Counted from the stretch's first letter, positions 29,054-37,789 are shown. The stretch: DNA of 37,926 nucleotides from Planobispora longispora (GCF_016863135.1 NZ_BOOH01000040.1:1-37926), one strand, 5' to 3'. Made by a program: numbers and translations. The notes: generated by a model from the sequence alone, not told the origin.

Positions 29054-30723
29054 CAGGACGAGAGATGACGGGGCAGGAAGGCGCCGGGCCCGCGCGGACG
29101 CTCGCGGGCAGGTACCGGCTGCTGGAACGGCTGGGCGAGGGCGGGGCGGGCACGGTCTGGCGCGCCCGCGACGAGATGCTCCGCCGCGAGGTCGCGGTCA
29201 AGGAGCTGCGCGGCGGCCGCGAGTTCGCCGAGCGCGCGATCCACGAGGCCAGGGCCGCCGCCCGGGTGAGCCACCCGGCCATCGTCATGGTCCACGACGT
29301 GGTGACCGACGGCGGACAGCCGTGGATCGTGATGGACCTGGTCGGCGGGGACTCGCTGGACAGGGTGATCAGGCGGGAGGGAACGCTCCCGCCGCGCCAG
29401 GTCGCGGCGATCGGCCTGCGGGTGCTGGACGCGCTGGAGGCCGCGCACACCCACGGCCTGCTCCACCGCGACGTCAAACCCGCCAACGTCCTGCTCGACG
29501 CGGACGGCACGGCGATGCTCGCCGACTTCGGCATCGCGGCCCCGCTGACCGGTGAGCTGAGCCTGTCCGGCCACGCGGGCTCGGCCGGGTACACCGCCCC
29601 GGAGCGCCTCCGGGAGGAGCCCGCGGGCCCCGCCTCCGACCTGTGGTCGCTGGGGGCGACGCTGTACACCGCGGCCGAGGGCCGGGCCCCGTTCCACCGG
29701 GATCACCCCGCCGCCATCGCCGCCGCGGTGCTGATGCGCGAGCCGCCCGCCCCGGAGCGCGCCGGGCCCGAGCTGGGCGGGCTGCTGCTCGCCCTGCTGG
29801 CCAAGGACCCGCAGACGCGCCCGGAGCCGGAGGAGATCCGGCGTGTCCTGAACGGCGTCGCCCGCTCGGGCCGGACCTCGGGCACCTTCCCCCTCACCCG
29901 CCCGGACGCCCCGGACCTCCAGCCGGCGCATCAGGCACAGCCGCAGCAGGCGCGGCACGGTGCGAACGGGTTCCCCGCCGCCCGCCCCGGCCTGGACGGA
30001 CTCCCCACCGTGCCCGCCCGCGTACGCGGCCCGCGGTCCCGGAGCGCCAGGCGCCGCCGGTTCGTGTGGATCGCCGCGGCGGCCCTGCTGGCGGCCGTGG
30101 CCGCCGGGACGCTGTTCGCCTGGCAGGTGACCGCCTCCCGCGAGAGCGCGCCGGACGGCGGGCGGTTCGCCACCGCGCCGGAGGCCTGCGGCCTGCTCAC
30201 CGTCGAGCAGGCCGACGAGCTGGTCGGCAAGGCCACCGACCCCAGGATGACCAGGGCGGACGAGTGCGAGTGGAACGAGCCCAACGGGCGCCGGTACCGC
30301 TGGATCGCGGTGCAGACGCAGGCCGTGCCCGTCCAGGGCGGGACGGGCGCGCCCGAGGCGGCCCGGCGGCTGTTCGAGCGCAAGAGGCAGGAGGCCGTCG
30401 CCGCCGCCGGCACCCGGCAGCTGGCCTACAGCGAGACGCGGTCCGCGGTCCGCGACCTGTCCGGGGTCGGTGACGAGGCGTTCACCCAGGACACCGCCAG
30501 GAAGGGCGGGCTCTACGACAGGACCATCTGCACGACCTGGCTCCGGGTCAGCAATCTGATCGTCAGGGTCGAGTGGGTGCGCGCGGAGGAGGGCGGGGTC
30601 ACCCCGGCCGACCAGGAGGCCGCGCGCCGCGCGGCCGAGCTGGTGGCGGCGGGGCTCACGGCCGCCTCGCCCGGCGGGACGGGCGGCCCCTCCGCGGGGG
30701 AGTCCCGCTCCCCCGGTGAGTGA
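29050..30723 (+). CDS. Serine/threonine protein kinase with extracellular sensor-like tail
   Basis: A 557-residue paralogue of the preceding kinase. G-loop GEGGAGTVW, Lys in REVAVKEL, HRD at 139-141, DFG at 159-161, then GHAGSAGYTAPERL. A Gln/Pro/Arg-rich linker leads to a membrane helix (about 339-360, WIAAAALLAAVAAGTLFAW). An extracellular domain of about 190 residues follows, with ACGLLTVEQADELVGKATD and DECEWNEPNGRRYRW, the same kind of domain as in its neighbours. ATG 29050 overlaps the upstream stop by 4 bases; longer upstream open sequence is a shadow of the first kinase. The two kinases may form a pair responding to the same extracellular cue; targets are unknown. Confidence 0.92.
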   Translation: MTGREMTGQEGAGPARTLAGRYRLLERLGEGGAGTVWRARDEMLRREVAVKELRGGREFAERAIHEARAAARVSHPAIVMVHDVVTDGGQPWIVMDLVGGDSLDRVIRREGTLPPRQVAAIGLRVLDALEAAHTHGLLHRDVKPANVLLDADGTAMLADFGIAAPLTGELSLSGHAGSAGYTAPERLREEPAGPASDLWSLGATLYTAAEGRAPFHRDHPAAIAAAVLMREPPAPERAGPELGGLLLALLAKDPQTRPEPEEIRRVLNGVARSGRTSGTFPLTRPDAPDLQPAHQAQPQQARHGANGFPAARPGLDGLPTVPARVRGPRSRSARRRRFVWIAAAALLAAVAAGTLFAWQVTASRESAPDGGRFATAPEACGLLTVEQADELVGKATDPRMTRADECEWNEPNGRRYRWIAVQTQAVPVQGGTGAPEAARRLFERKRQEAVAAAGTRQLAYSETRSAVRDLSGVGDEAFTQDTARKGGLYDRTICTTWLRVSNLIVRVEWVRAEEGGVTPADQEAARRAAELVAAGLTAASPGGTGGPSAGESRSPGE

Positions 30724-30911
30724 GCCCGTGGAGAGCGGTGATCCCGCAGAGCCCGCCTAGAGATCCCGTACGGGGAGAGCGAACCCGGAAAAAGCGGACC
30801 CGGGTGCGCGAACCGCAGCCCGTCCCCGCGACTCCTATACAGGAGACTCCGCCCCGCCCGCAGGAGACTCCCCGCCAGACCCCTCCGACTCCCCCGCAGG
30901 AGGCTCCATGA
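30720..30911 (+). CDS. Possible 63-residue Pro-rich small ORF
   Basis: An open frame that overlaps the kinase stop by 4 bases (GTGA) and the next gene start by 4 bases (ATGA), as a translationally coupled gene would. The product is basic then Pro-rich, with an IQETPPRPQETPRQTPP repeat. Third-position GC is clearly lower than in the neighbours (about 71% by hand count), and I see no homologue. It may be a spacer whose overlaps are chance, or a coupling leader. Confidence 0.25.
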   Translation: MSPWRAVIPQSPPRDPVRGERTRKKRTRVREPQPVPATPIQETPPRPQETPRQTPPTPPQEAP

Positions 30912-32365
30912 GCCACGACAGTCCCGAGCCCTCCACCAGGCAGCTCCGGTGGACGGCCACCGTGCCCTCCCCCGCCGCCCCCCGGAGGGGCCGGCTGGTC
31001 CTCGCCGCGGCCGGCGTGGTCGTCCTCGCCGCGGCGGGCGGCGGCGGCGCCTACGTGGTGACCCGCTCCCTCACCTCGCCGGACCCGGGCCCGGCCCCGT
31101 CCCCGGCCGCCGCCCCGGCCACGCCCGTCGCCCAGACCGCCACGGGACCGATCAAGGCCTGCGCCACGCTCGACACGCTGGAGACCGAACGCCTCGTCCC
31201 GAAGGCGACGGTGAGCGACACCGTCTCCGACAAACGAGACGAGTTCTCCTACATCGCCTGGAGCTGCACCTGGAGCAACCCCAGCCTCTCCTTCGGGGAG
31301 TACCGCAGGAACCGCAAGATCACGGTAGAGGTGACCCAGCACCACGCCCGTGAGAGCGACAGCGCCGACACCGTCTCCCGGCGGCAGTACGGCATCGAGC
31401 TCAGCAGCAGCCAGTTCAGGGCGGCCAACCCCACCAAGGACGCCTACTACGCGATGGCGAAGCTGGACGGGATCGGCGAAGAGGCCCACGCCCGGTACAC
31501 CTGGTACAAGGGGAACAGCATCCCGAGCGCCTTCGGCGAAGGATTCGCCCGCGTCGGGGACGTCACCGTCAAGGTGGAGTACGAGGCCAGCCAGGAGCGC
31601 AAGGACTCGCCCCTGTTCACCTCCAAGGGCCGGACGCTGGTCACCGAGAAGAACGCGATGCGGGAGGTCAAGCTCCTGCTCGGGCAGGCGGCGGAGTCGG
31701 TCGCGGCGTGGCGGCAGGGCAGGCCGTACGCGCGCGCGACCCTCGATCCGACGCCGACGCCGACCGGCCCCACCCCGACGCCCACGCCGGTGGCGATCGA
31801 CTTCCCCAAGACCTGCGAGGCGGTGACCCCGGTCGCCACAGAGCTGGTCCCCGGCGCGAAGTCCAACGCGGAGCGGACGCGGGACGGCGGCAAGACGATC
31901 GTCAGCTGCCGGTGGAACAACCGGGAGATCCCCGCCCAGGACGGGTTCGGCCTGCGCACCGTCTTCATCAGCTTCACCACCTTCACCAACCGGTCCGGGG
32001 CTCCGGACACCGGGGCGGCCAAGCACTACTACATCGACCTGCGCTCCAAGGCCAAGGAGTGGGAGGGGAGCGGGTTCCAGGGACTCTTCTACCACAAGGT
32101 GACCGAGCCCAAGGACTGGGGCGACCGGGCCCACTACCAGTACCGGAAGAACCGCACCCCCAGCGTGCACGCGGGGATCGCCGACAGCGCCGTGCTCGTG
32201 GGAGCGACCGTGATCGAGGTGACCCACGGCGGCTCCGAGCGCGCCAAGGACCAGCCGATCAACTCCCCCAGCTCCGTCCTCATGCCGCAGAAGCAGGCGG
32301 TCGCCGGGCTGCTGAAGGCCACTGAGACGGCTCTCGAGGCCTTCCGGAAGACCGGGACGGACTGA
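30908..32365 (+). CDS. Membrane-anchored protein with two DUF3558-like domains
   Basis: A 485-residue protein. A short cytoplasmic head (about 35 residues), one membrane helix (GRLVLAAAGVVVLAAAGGGGA) and an Ala/Pro linker precede two similar extracellular domains. Domain 1 starts ACATLDTLETERLVPKATVS with CTWSN; domain 2 starts TCEAVTPVATELVPGAKSN with CRWNN. Both have a YFAM/HYQYR-like strand after GIGEEAHARY or WGDRAHYQY and end with LLxxATE-type helices. A PTPTPTGPTPTPTP linker separates them. The same domain ends the two upstream kinases, so this protein may share or compete for their ligand. ATG 30908 has CAGGAGG. No kinase domain is present; function is unknown. Confidence 0.82.
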   Translation: MSHDSPEPSTRQLRWTATVPSPAAPRRGRLVLAAAGVVVLAAAGGGGAYVVTRSLTSPDPGPAPSPAAAPATPVAQTATGPIKACATLDTLETERLVPKATVSDTVSDKRDEFSYIAWSCTWSNPSLSFGEYRRNRKITVEVTQHHARESDSADTVSRRQYGIELSSSQFRAANPTKDAYYAMAKLDGIGEEAHARYTWYKGNSIPSAFGEGFARVGDVTVKVEYEASQERKDSPLFTSKGRTLVTEKNAMREVKLLLGQAAESVAAWRQGRPYARATLDPTPTPTGPTPTPTPVAIDFPKTCEAVTPVATELVPGAKSNAERTRDGGKTIVSCRWNNREIPAQDGFGLRTVFISFTTFTNRSGAPDTGAAKHYYIDLRSKAKEWEGSGFQGLFYHKVTEPKDWGDRAHYQYRKNRTPSVHAGIADSAVLVGATVIEVTHGGSERAKDQPINSPSSVLMPQKQAVAGLLKATETALEAFRKTGTD

Positions 32366-32366
32366 C

Positions 32367-33746
32367 GTGGCGACCAGCGAGACCCGGCGGCGCTGGCTCG
32401 CGCCCGCCGTGGCGGGCGCGACCGCCCTGGCCGTCGCCGGCGGCGTCGTCGCCTACACCGTGTCCCGTCCCGGCACGGGGACGGCCCCGGCCTCGTCCGC
32501 CGCCTCGGCCACGCCCGCCGCCCACTCCCCGGACGACCCCCCGGACGTCTGTTCCATGATCAGCGCGTCCGAGGCCGAGCGTCTCGCCCCGCGGGCGGTG
32601 ATCGACCGCACCGCCTCGGACGACTCCTCCGCGACCGCCTGGAAGTGCAGGTGGCGCGGGGACCTCCTGCCCGGCGAGAACGGTTCGGCCGGCGAGATCG
32701 AGATCGAGGTCAAGCGGTACAAGAAGACCGGCGAGAGCGCCGAGGTCGTCGCGGCGCGGAAGTACGCCTTCGCCGTCCAGGGCGACCAGAGTCTCGCGAC
32801 CCGCTCCCACAAGGAGTTCGTCGACGCCCCGGTGAGGAGGTTCAGCGGGATCGGCGACTCGGCGCACGGCCAGTACTCCCGTTCCCGCACGGGAAGCGGG
32901 TACGACGTGGCCAAGGGTTCCAGCAGGGTCGGGGACGTCATCGTGGGCGTGCAGTACAGGCCCGGGGGGAGCCCCGCGCCGCCCCTCCCCCGCGGGGACA
33001 TCCCGCCCGCCGCCGAGAGGGCGGCGCTGCGGGAGGCCGAGAGCCTCCTGCGTCAGGTGTCGGAGTCGGTGACCGACTGGCGCGCGGGCAGGCCGTACGC
33101 GCGCCCGGCCACCCCGGCGGCCACACCCGCGCCCACCGGCACGCCCGCCCCTGCCGCCACGCCCACGCCGGTCCCGGTCGACTTCGCCGCGAACTGCGCC
33201 AAGTTCGGCCTGGCCGCCGCCAGGCTGGTCCCCGATCCGAAGACCGGCGCCTCCCGAACCGTGTTGTCCGACCGCACGGTCGTCGACTGCTGGTGGGAGA
33301 ACGCGGACCTGCCCGCGAGCCGGGGCCTGCGCCTGCGCAACGTCTCCATCAGCGTCCTCACCTTCACCAACCGGGCCGGCAACCCCGATCCCGAGGGAGC
33401 CCGGCGGCACTATGAGGAGCGTCGCGACAGGGCGCTGCGACGGGCGCGGGACGGTGTGGACCGGGAGTATCCCGGCATCTCCTTCACCGAGGTCACCGAC
33501 CTGCCGGGGACGGACGATCCGGCGTACGTCCAGTACAGGCGGCACCGGGCCGCCGAGCTGCAGGTGGGAGTGGCCGGGGTGCTCGTGGTCGTCGGCGGGA
33601 GCGTGATCGAGGTCTCCTACGCGGGCTCCGAGCGCCCCCGGGGCGCCGGGATCGGCTCCGCCAGATCCGTCCTCATGCCGGAGCGGGAGGCCCGCGCGGC
33701 CGTCGCCCCCCTCGCCAGGGCGATCGCCGGGATCGCCCGCCGGTGA
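32367..33746 (+). CDS. Membrane-anchored protein with two DUF3558-like domains (paralogue)
   Basis: A 459-residue paralogue of the preceding gene. Membrane helix near residues 12-32 (LAPAVAGATALAVAGGVVAY), Ala/Ser/Pro linker, domain 1 beginning VCSMISASEAERLAPRAVID with CRWRG, a PTGTPAPAATPTPVP linker, and domain 2 beginning NCAKFGLAAARLVPDPKTG with CWWEN. Both genes share the SVTDWRAGRPYARP / SVAAWRQGRPYARA segment between domains and the ending VIEVSYAGSERPR / VIEVTHGGSERAK. A tandem duplication is clear. The GTG at 32367 begins one base after the previous stop. It is the last gene of the kinase operon. Confidence 0.82.
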   Translation: MATSETRRRWLAPAVAGATALAVAGGVVAYTVSRPGTGTAPASSAASATPAAHSPDDPPDVCSMISASEAERLAPRAVIDRTASDDSSATAWKCRWRGDLLPGENGSAGEIEIEVKRYKKTGESAEVVAARKYAFAVQGDQSLATRSHKEFVDAPVRRFSGIGDSAHGQYSRSRTGSGYDVAKGSSRVGDVIVGVQYRPGGSPAPPLPRGDIPPAAERAALREAESLLRQVSESVTDWRAGRPYARPATPAATPAPTGTPAPAATPTPVPVDFAANCAKFGLAAARLVPDPKTGASRTVLSDRTVVDCWWENADLPASRGLRLRNVSISVLTFTNRAGNPDPEGARRHYEERRDRALRRARDGVDREYPGISFTEVTDLPGTDDPAYVQYRRHRAAELQVGVAGVLVVVGGSVIEVSYAGSERPRGAGIGSARSVLMPEREARAAVAPLARAIAGIARR

Positions 33747-33768
33747 TCCGGTCGGCCGGGCCCGGCGG

Positions 33769-34080
33769 TCACACCAGGGCGAGGCAGACGGACCCGGCCC
33801 GCTCGGTCCTGGTGACGGAGCCCATCCGGCCGGGCCTGACGGCGGTGCTCACGCGGTCGGCCATGCCGAGGGCCCAGCGCATCCGGCTGGCGTACGCCTC
33901 GGGGTGGTCACCGGCCTCCTGCGCGACACTGGCCAGGCAGTCGGCGAGATCCGCGTGGCAGATGCGCAGCCGGTCCTCGATGGCCGTGCGCGCCTGCTCC
34001 GGCGAGGGGTCGTCGGATGCCTGCAACGCGGAGGCGAAGAGAACCTGTGCCAGCTCGGGCACGCTCATCGTGATCAGCAT
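33769..34080 (-). CDS. Conserved small actinobacterial protein
   Basis: A 103-residue soluble protein. The N-terminal 75 residues (SVPELAQVLFASALQASDDP, ARTAIEDRLRICHADLADCL, EAGDHPEAYASRMRWAL) match, from memory, a widespread uncharacterised family of streptomycetes and relatives. The family typically ends after the RMRWAL segment; here a 30-residue basic tail follows. ATG 34080 has GAGAGAGG upstream, and ATG 34068 is also in frame. Convergent with the kinase operon, 22 bases from its end. Function unknown. Confidence 0.78.
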   Translation of the reverse strand: MLITMSVPELAQVLFASALQASDDPSPEQARTAIEDRLRICHADLADCLASVAQEAGDHPEAYASRMRWALGMADRVSTAVRPGRMGSVTRTERAGSVCLALV

Positions 34081-34434
34081 CGCATGCCTCTCTCCCTCGG
34101 GGATCTCCGGATCCGCTGACCCGGCGGTGCCCCGTCTGATCGTTTAAGTTCTTCTCACAGCTCTATAGTCTCGAACGGCACCGACATTTTCGGAGTTCCA
34201 ACACAGCCCCCGGACAACCTCGGTACTATTTTTCTTTCTTTCGGCGGACCCGGCACCTTCCGTCGGGCCCTGCGCCCTCTTCCGGCAGGCTCCGCGCCGT
34301 CTCCCGGCGGCTTCGCCCGCCCCGGCGAACCCCCCGCCGGACCCGTCACAGGCCGTCCCACGTCGTCTTTCGCCCGTATTGTCGGTCCCACGCCCTACCC
34401 TGCCGACCAGGCCCGCGGTTCGCACGCGGCCGTC
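34081..34434. other. Divergent intergenic region with AT-rich core
   Basis: The gap between the small conserved gene (minus) and the recD2-like gene (plus). Bases 34140-34250 are much richer in A/T than the surroundings and include a pyrimidine tract (ctatttttctttctttc, around 34226). Promoters for both genes should lie here. I find no open frame with coding character and no RNA fold that I can support. Confidence 0.4.
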
Positions 34435-34448
34435 CCGCCGATCGGCGG
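34435..34448. promoter_or_regulatory. 14-bp palindrome before the recD2-like gene
   Basis: CCGCCGATCGGCGG, perfect palindrome ending 3 bases before the GTG at 34452. Either an operator or a hairpin that would cover the start region. Confidence 0.35.
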
Positions 34449-34451
34449 CCT

Positions 34452-36614
34452 GTGACGCGGGCCGTACGGGATGATTGGATCCTCACCGTGGAAGCCTCGG
34501 TCGAGCAACTGGTTTACGTCCGCGAGGACGAATACACCGTCGCGCGGATGAGCGCCGAGGACATGCCCGCCTTCGTCGCCTCCGGCCGGGCGCTGGCCGG
34601 GGTGCAGCCCGGGGAGACGCTCAAGCTCGTCGGCGAGTGGGACGACCACCCACGTCACGGCAGGCGCCTGATGGTCAGCGCGTGCGAGCGGGTGATCCCG
34701 TCCACGGTCCGGGCCATCGAGCTGTACCTCGGCTCGGGACTGATCCGCGGCATCGGCCCGCGCCTGGCCCACGCCATCGTCAGCCACTTCGGTGAGGAAA
34801 GTCTTACCGTCATCGACACCGATCCCGTACGCCTGCGGGAGGTCATCAACATCGGCCCGGTACGGCAGGCGCAGATCGTCGAGGCGTGGCGGGAGCAGAA
34901 GGCGATCGCGGCGCTGATGGTGGTCCTGCAGGGGTACGGCGTCAGCCCGCTGCTCGCCGCGAAGGTCTACCAGGCGTTCGGCGCGCAGGCGGCCGAGATC
35001 CTGACCTCCGACCCCTACCGGCTCATCGGCCGGGTCAGGGGCATCGCGTTCAGCACCGCCGACCGGATCGCCCTGCGGTCGGGCGTGCCGGAGAGCAGCC
35101 CGCAGCGGATCCAGGCGGCGGTCCTGGACCGGCTGGACGCGGCGGCCAGCGGCGGAGGGCACTGCTACCTGCCGCTGCTCGCCGTGCTCACCCAGACCAT
35201 CGCGATGATCGGCCAGGAGGAGGAGCTGATCCGGCAGGCGGTCGACGCCCTGGTGGCCGAGCGGCGGGTGGTCACCGAGCCGTCCCCGGAACGGCCCGGC
35301 CAGACCGTCGTCTACGCCAAGGAGATCCACAGCCGGGAACTGGCCCTCACCGACCACCTGACCCGGCTCTTCCGGGCCCGTTCGACGCTGCCGATGCGCG
35401 GCTTCGAGGAGGACGCCACCCTCAACGACGACCAGCGGGCCGCGGTGACCATGGCGCTGGCCGCGACCGTGTCCGTCCTCACCGGCGGTCCGGGCTGCGG
35501 CAAGAGCCACACGGTCAGGGCGATCGCGGCCACCGTGCGGGCGATGGGCGGCACCGTCACCCTCGCCGCGCCCACCGGCAAGGCCGCCAAGCGGCTCTCG
35601 GAGCTGACCGGCGTGCCCGCGATGACCGTCCATCGCATGCTGGCCCACCAGCCCGACCCCGACGCCCTGTTCGACCGGAACCCCGCGCACGCCGACCTGA
35701 TCGTCGTGGACGAGGCCTCCATGCTCGACCTGCACCTGGCCACCCGGCTGTGCGCGGCCATCCCCTCCGGGGGCCACCTGCTGCTCGTCGGCGACAGCGA
35801 CCAGCTCCCCAGCATCGGCCCCGGCAACATCCTGGCCGACCTGCTGCGCGTGGAGGACATCCCCCGGGTCCGGCTGACCCACATCTTCCGGCAGGCGGGC
35901 GACAGCGCCATCGTCCGGGCCGCCCACCGCATCCGCGCCGGGGAGCTCCCGCGCCTGCCCGGCGGGGGCGGCTTCTGGTTCGAGGAGCTCGACGACCCCG
36001 AGGCCGTCGCCGAGCGGGTGGTCGAACTGGCGACGGTGGCGATCCCGCGCAAGCAGAACGTGGACCCCGGTCAGGTCCAGGTGCTGTGCCCGATGCGCAA
36101 GGGCGCGACGGGCGCCACGGACCTCGGCCGCAGACTGCAGGAACGGCTCAACCCGGCCGCCGAGGACAAGGCCGAGCACTGGGCGGGCGCCTCGGTCTTC
36201 CGGGTCGGCGACCGGGTCATGCCGATCCGCAACAACTACGACAAGGGCGTCTTCAACGGCGAGACCGGCACCGTCACCCGCGTCGTCCCGGAGGACCGGC
36301 TGGTGGAGATCGTCATCGACGACGGGGAACCGGTGACCTACGGCTTCGACGAACTGGACGACCTCACCCACGCCTACGCCATCAGCGTCCACCGCTCCCA
36401 GGGCAGCGAGTATCCCTTCGTGGTCGCCCCCATCGTCGCCGACGCCGGCGGCGTCATGCTCCGCCGCCGCCTGCTCTACACCCTGGTCACCCGGGCGAAG
36501 TCCTGGGTGGTCCTGGTCGGCCGGCGCGACGCCCTGGAGCTCGCGGTCCACCGCCTCGGCCACCGCCGCAACACCGGCCTCGCCCCCCGCCTGGCCCTCA
36601 GCCTCTCCGCCTGA
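34452..36614 (+). CDS. recD2: RecD2-like ATP-dependent DNA helicase
   Basis: A 720-residue SF1B helicase of the RecD2 (RecD/TraA-type) family. The N-terminal domain (VEQLVYVREDEYTVARM) and helix-hairpin-helix region (GSGLIRGIGPRLAHAIVSHF, VINIGPVRQAQIVEAW) precede the motor. Motif I is GGPGCGKSHTVRAI near residue 350, motif II VVDEASMLD, motif III LLVGDSDQLPSIGPG, and motif VI is in the C-terminal YAISVHRSQGSEYPFVV and LVTRAKSWVVLVG. These proteins unwind DNA 5' to 3' in repair without RecBC. GTG 34452 opens the longest frame; GTG 34488 (VEASVEQ) is an equally plausible start since homology begins there. No neighbour is related to recombination. Confidence 0.92.
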   Translation: MTRAVRDDWILTVEASVEQLVYVREDEYTVARMSAEDMPAFVASGRALAGVQPGETLKLVGEWDDHPRHGRRLMVSACERVIPSTVRAIELYLGSGLIRGIGPRLAHAIVSHFGEESLTVIDTDPVRLREVINIGPVRQAQIVEAWREQKAIAALMVVLQGYGVSPLLAAKVYQAFGAQAAEILTSDPYRLIGRVRGIAFSTADRIALRSGVPESSPQRIQAAVLDRLDAAASGGGHCYLPLLAVLTQTIAMIGQEEELIRQAVDALVAERRVVTEPSPERPGQTVVYAKEIHSRELALTDHLTRLFRARSTLPMRGFEEDATLNDDQRAAVTMALAATVSVLTGGPGCGKSHTVRAIAATVRAMGGTVTLAAPTGKAAKRLSELTGVPAMTVHRMLAHQPDPDALFDRNPAHADLIVVDEASMLDLHLATRLCAAIPSGGHLLLVGDSDQLPSIGPGNILADLLRVEDIPRVRLTHIFRQAGDSAIVRAAHRIRAGELPRLPGGGGFWFEELDDPEAVAERVVELATVAIPRKQNVDPGQVQVLCPMRKGATGATDLGRRLQERLNPAAEDKAEHWAGASVFRVGDRVMPIRNNYDKGVFNGETGTVTRVVPEDRLVEIVIDDGEPVTYGFDELDDLTHAYAISVHRSQGSEYPFVVAPIVADAGGVMLRRRLLYTLVTRAKSWVVLVGRRDALELAVHRLGHRRNTGLAPRLALSLSA

Positions 36615-36656
36615 GCCCCCCGGCCGCCGGCTGCCGGTCCATAGGTATCGTCTGAC

Positions 36657-37487
36657 CTACACCTTTCGATCCCCATAAAAGATGACTTTGGGTAGGGTCG
36701 GGGCTTTTGCCCGTTGCCGCCATTCGCGGGGGTAGCCCAGGGAGACCTCCTCGAAGCGCACCCCGTCATGCCAGGTCGTCCGCGGGATGTGCAGGTGGCC
36801 GTAGACCACCGCCTCGGCCCGGAAGCGCACGTGCCAGTCGGCGGTCCGCTCGGTGCCGCACCACAGGGCGAACTCCGGGTGACGGAGGACCCGCACCGGA
36901 TCTCGGACCAGCGGATAGTGGTTGACCAGCACGGTCGGCAGCTCCAGGGCGGCCAGGCGCCTCTCGGTGGAGGCGACTCTGGCCGCGCACCACGCCGGCC
37001 TGGAGGGATACGGATCGGGGTGCAGGAGGAACTCGTCGGTGCACATGACTCCGCTCTCCTCGGCCATGGCCAGCGCCTGCTCGGCGGAGCGCGCCCCGGG
37101 GGGCCGGAAGGAGTAGTCGTAGAGCACGAAGAGCGGCGCGACGGCGAGCGGTCCGTCCGGTCCGGTCCACACGGGGTACGGATCCTCCGGCGTGACCACG
37201 CCGAGCTCGCGGCAGCGCTCGACCAGCAGGCGGTACCGCTCCTCACCGCGGAGCGTGACCGGATCGCCGGGATGGGTCCACAGCTCGTGGTTCCCCGGCG
37301 CCCACACCACGGTGGCGAAGCGCTCGCGGAGCAGGGCGAGCGTCCGCTCGACGTCGGCGACCCGCTCGGCGACGTCGCCCGCGATCAGCAGCCAGTCGTC
37401 CGGCGACCGGGGACGCAGCCGCTCGACCACCTCCCGGTTGTCCGGGAAGCCGACGTGCAGGTCGCTGACGGCCAGCAGCGAGCTCAT
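36657..37487 (-). CDS. Metallophosphoesterase
   Basis: A 276-residue calcineurin-like phosphoesterase with the motifs in order: AVSDLHVGFPDN (residue 6), LLIAGDVAERV (about 36), VWAPGNHELW (about 70), VNHYPLVRDP (about 185) and VYGHLHIPRT (about 230). The C-terminus reads LGYPREWRQR, typical of a family found near phosphopantetheinyl transferase genes in streptomycetes; that neighbour is not present here. Unrelated in detail to the metallophosphoesterase at 21576. ATG 37487 overlaps (ATGA) a 12-codon open frame just upstream, so translation is probably coupled to it; no independent ribosome binding site is strong. Confidence 0.9.
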   Translation of the reverse strand: MSSLLAVSDLHVGFPDNREVVERLRPRSPDDWLLIAGDVAERVADVERTLALLRERFATVVWAPGNHELWTHPGDPVTLRGEERYRLLVERCRELGVVTPEDPYPVWTGPDGPLAVAPLFVLYDYSFRPPGARSAEQALAMAEESGVMCTDEFLLHPDPYPSRPAWCAARVASTERRLAALELPTVLVNHYPLVRDPVRVLRHPEFALWCGTERTADWHVRFRAEAVVYGHLHIPRTTWHDGVRFEEVSLGYPREWRQRAKAPTLPKVIFYGDRKV

Positions 37488-37522
37488 GCGCGCACCGACA
37501 GGATCGCCTTGATATCGGACAT
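37484..37522 (-). CDS. Possible 12-residue leader ORF
   Basis: ATG 37522 opens MSDIKAILSVRA and stops in an ATGA overlap with the metallophosphoesterase start. GGGAAG lies 5 bases before its ATG, a better ribosome binding site than the one for the downstream gene. It could be a coupling leader peptide; chance cannot be excluded at this length. Confidence 0.35.
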   Translation of the reverse strand: MSDIKAILSVRA

Positions 37523-37676
37523 GACACTTCCCGATCAGAGCCGGAGGACGAGAAGAGGACACCTTCGAGGACTGGGCCCGGTGATTGCTATCTGCAGCTT
37601 TTCTCGCTGAACCCCGACAGACAACCCCTGTCCCCCGTGATCCGGCGCCGGGCCGGATCGTGGCGTCATACGGAAA

Positions 37677-37708
37677 AACCCCAGCTCGGACGGTGCCGAA
37701 CTGGGGTT
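37677..37708 (-). terminator. Terminator of the second tRNA-Lys
   Basis: AACCCCAG (37677-37684) and CTGGGGTT (37701-37708) with an inner TCGG/CCGA stem and one mismatch. Closely similar to the hairpin at 19102-19135. Confidence 0.75.
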
Positions 37709-37715
37709 GTACCGG

Positions 37716-37789
37716 TGCGCCGCCAGGGACTCGAACCCCGGACCCGCTGATTAAGAGTCAGCTGCTCTAACCAACTGAGCTAGCGGCGC
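37716..37789 (-). tRNA. tRNA-Lys (CTT), second copy
   Basis: Same mature sequence as the copy at 19143-19216: GCGCCGC acceptor, anticodon CTT in CTGACTCTTAATCAG, standard D- and T-arms, discriminator A, CCA not encoded. Flanks differ apart from the terminator hairpin. Confidence 0.95.

Noticed and set aside
34144-34425. 93-codon minus-strand frame in the intergenic region
   Set aside because: AT-rich pyrimidine tracts, no GC3 bias and no family resemblance.
34395-36563. 722-codon minus-strand open frame
   Set aside because: Antisense of the RecD2-like helicase, which has all SF1 motifs.
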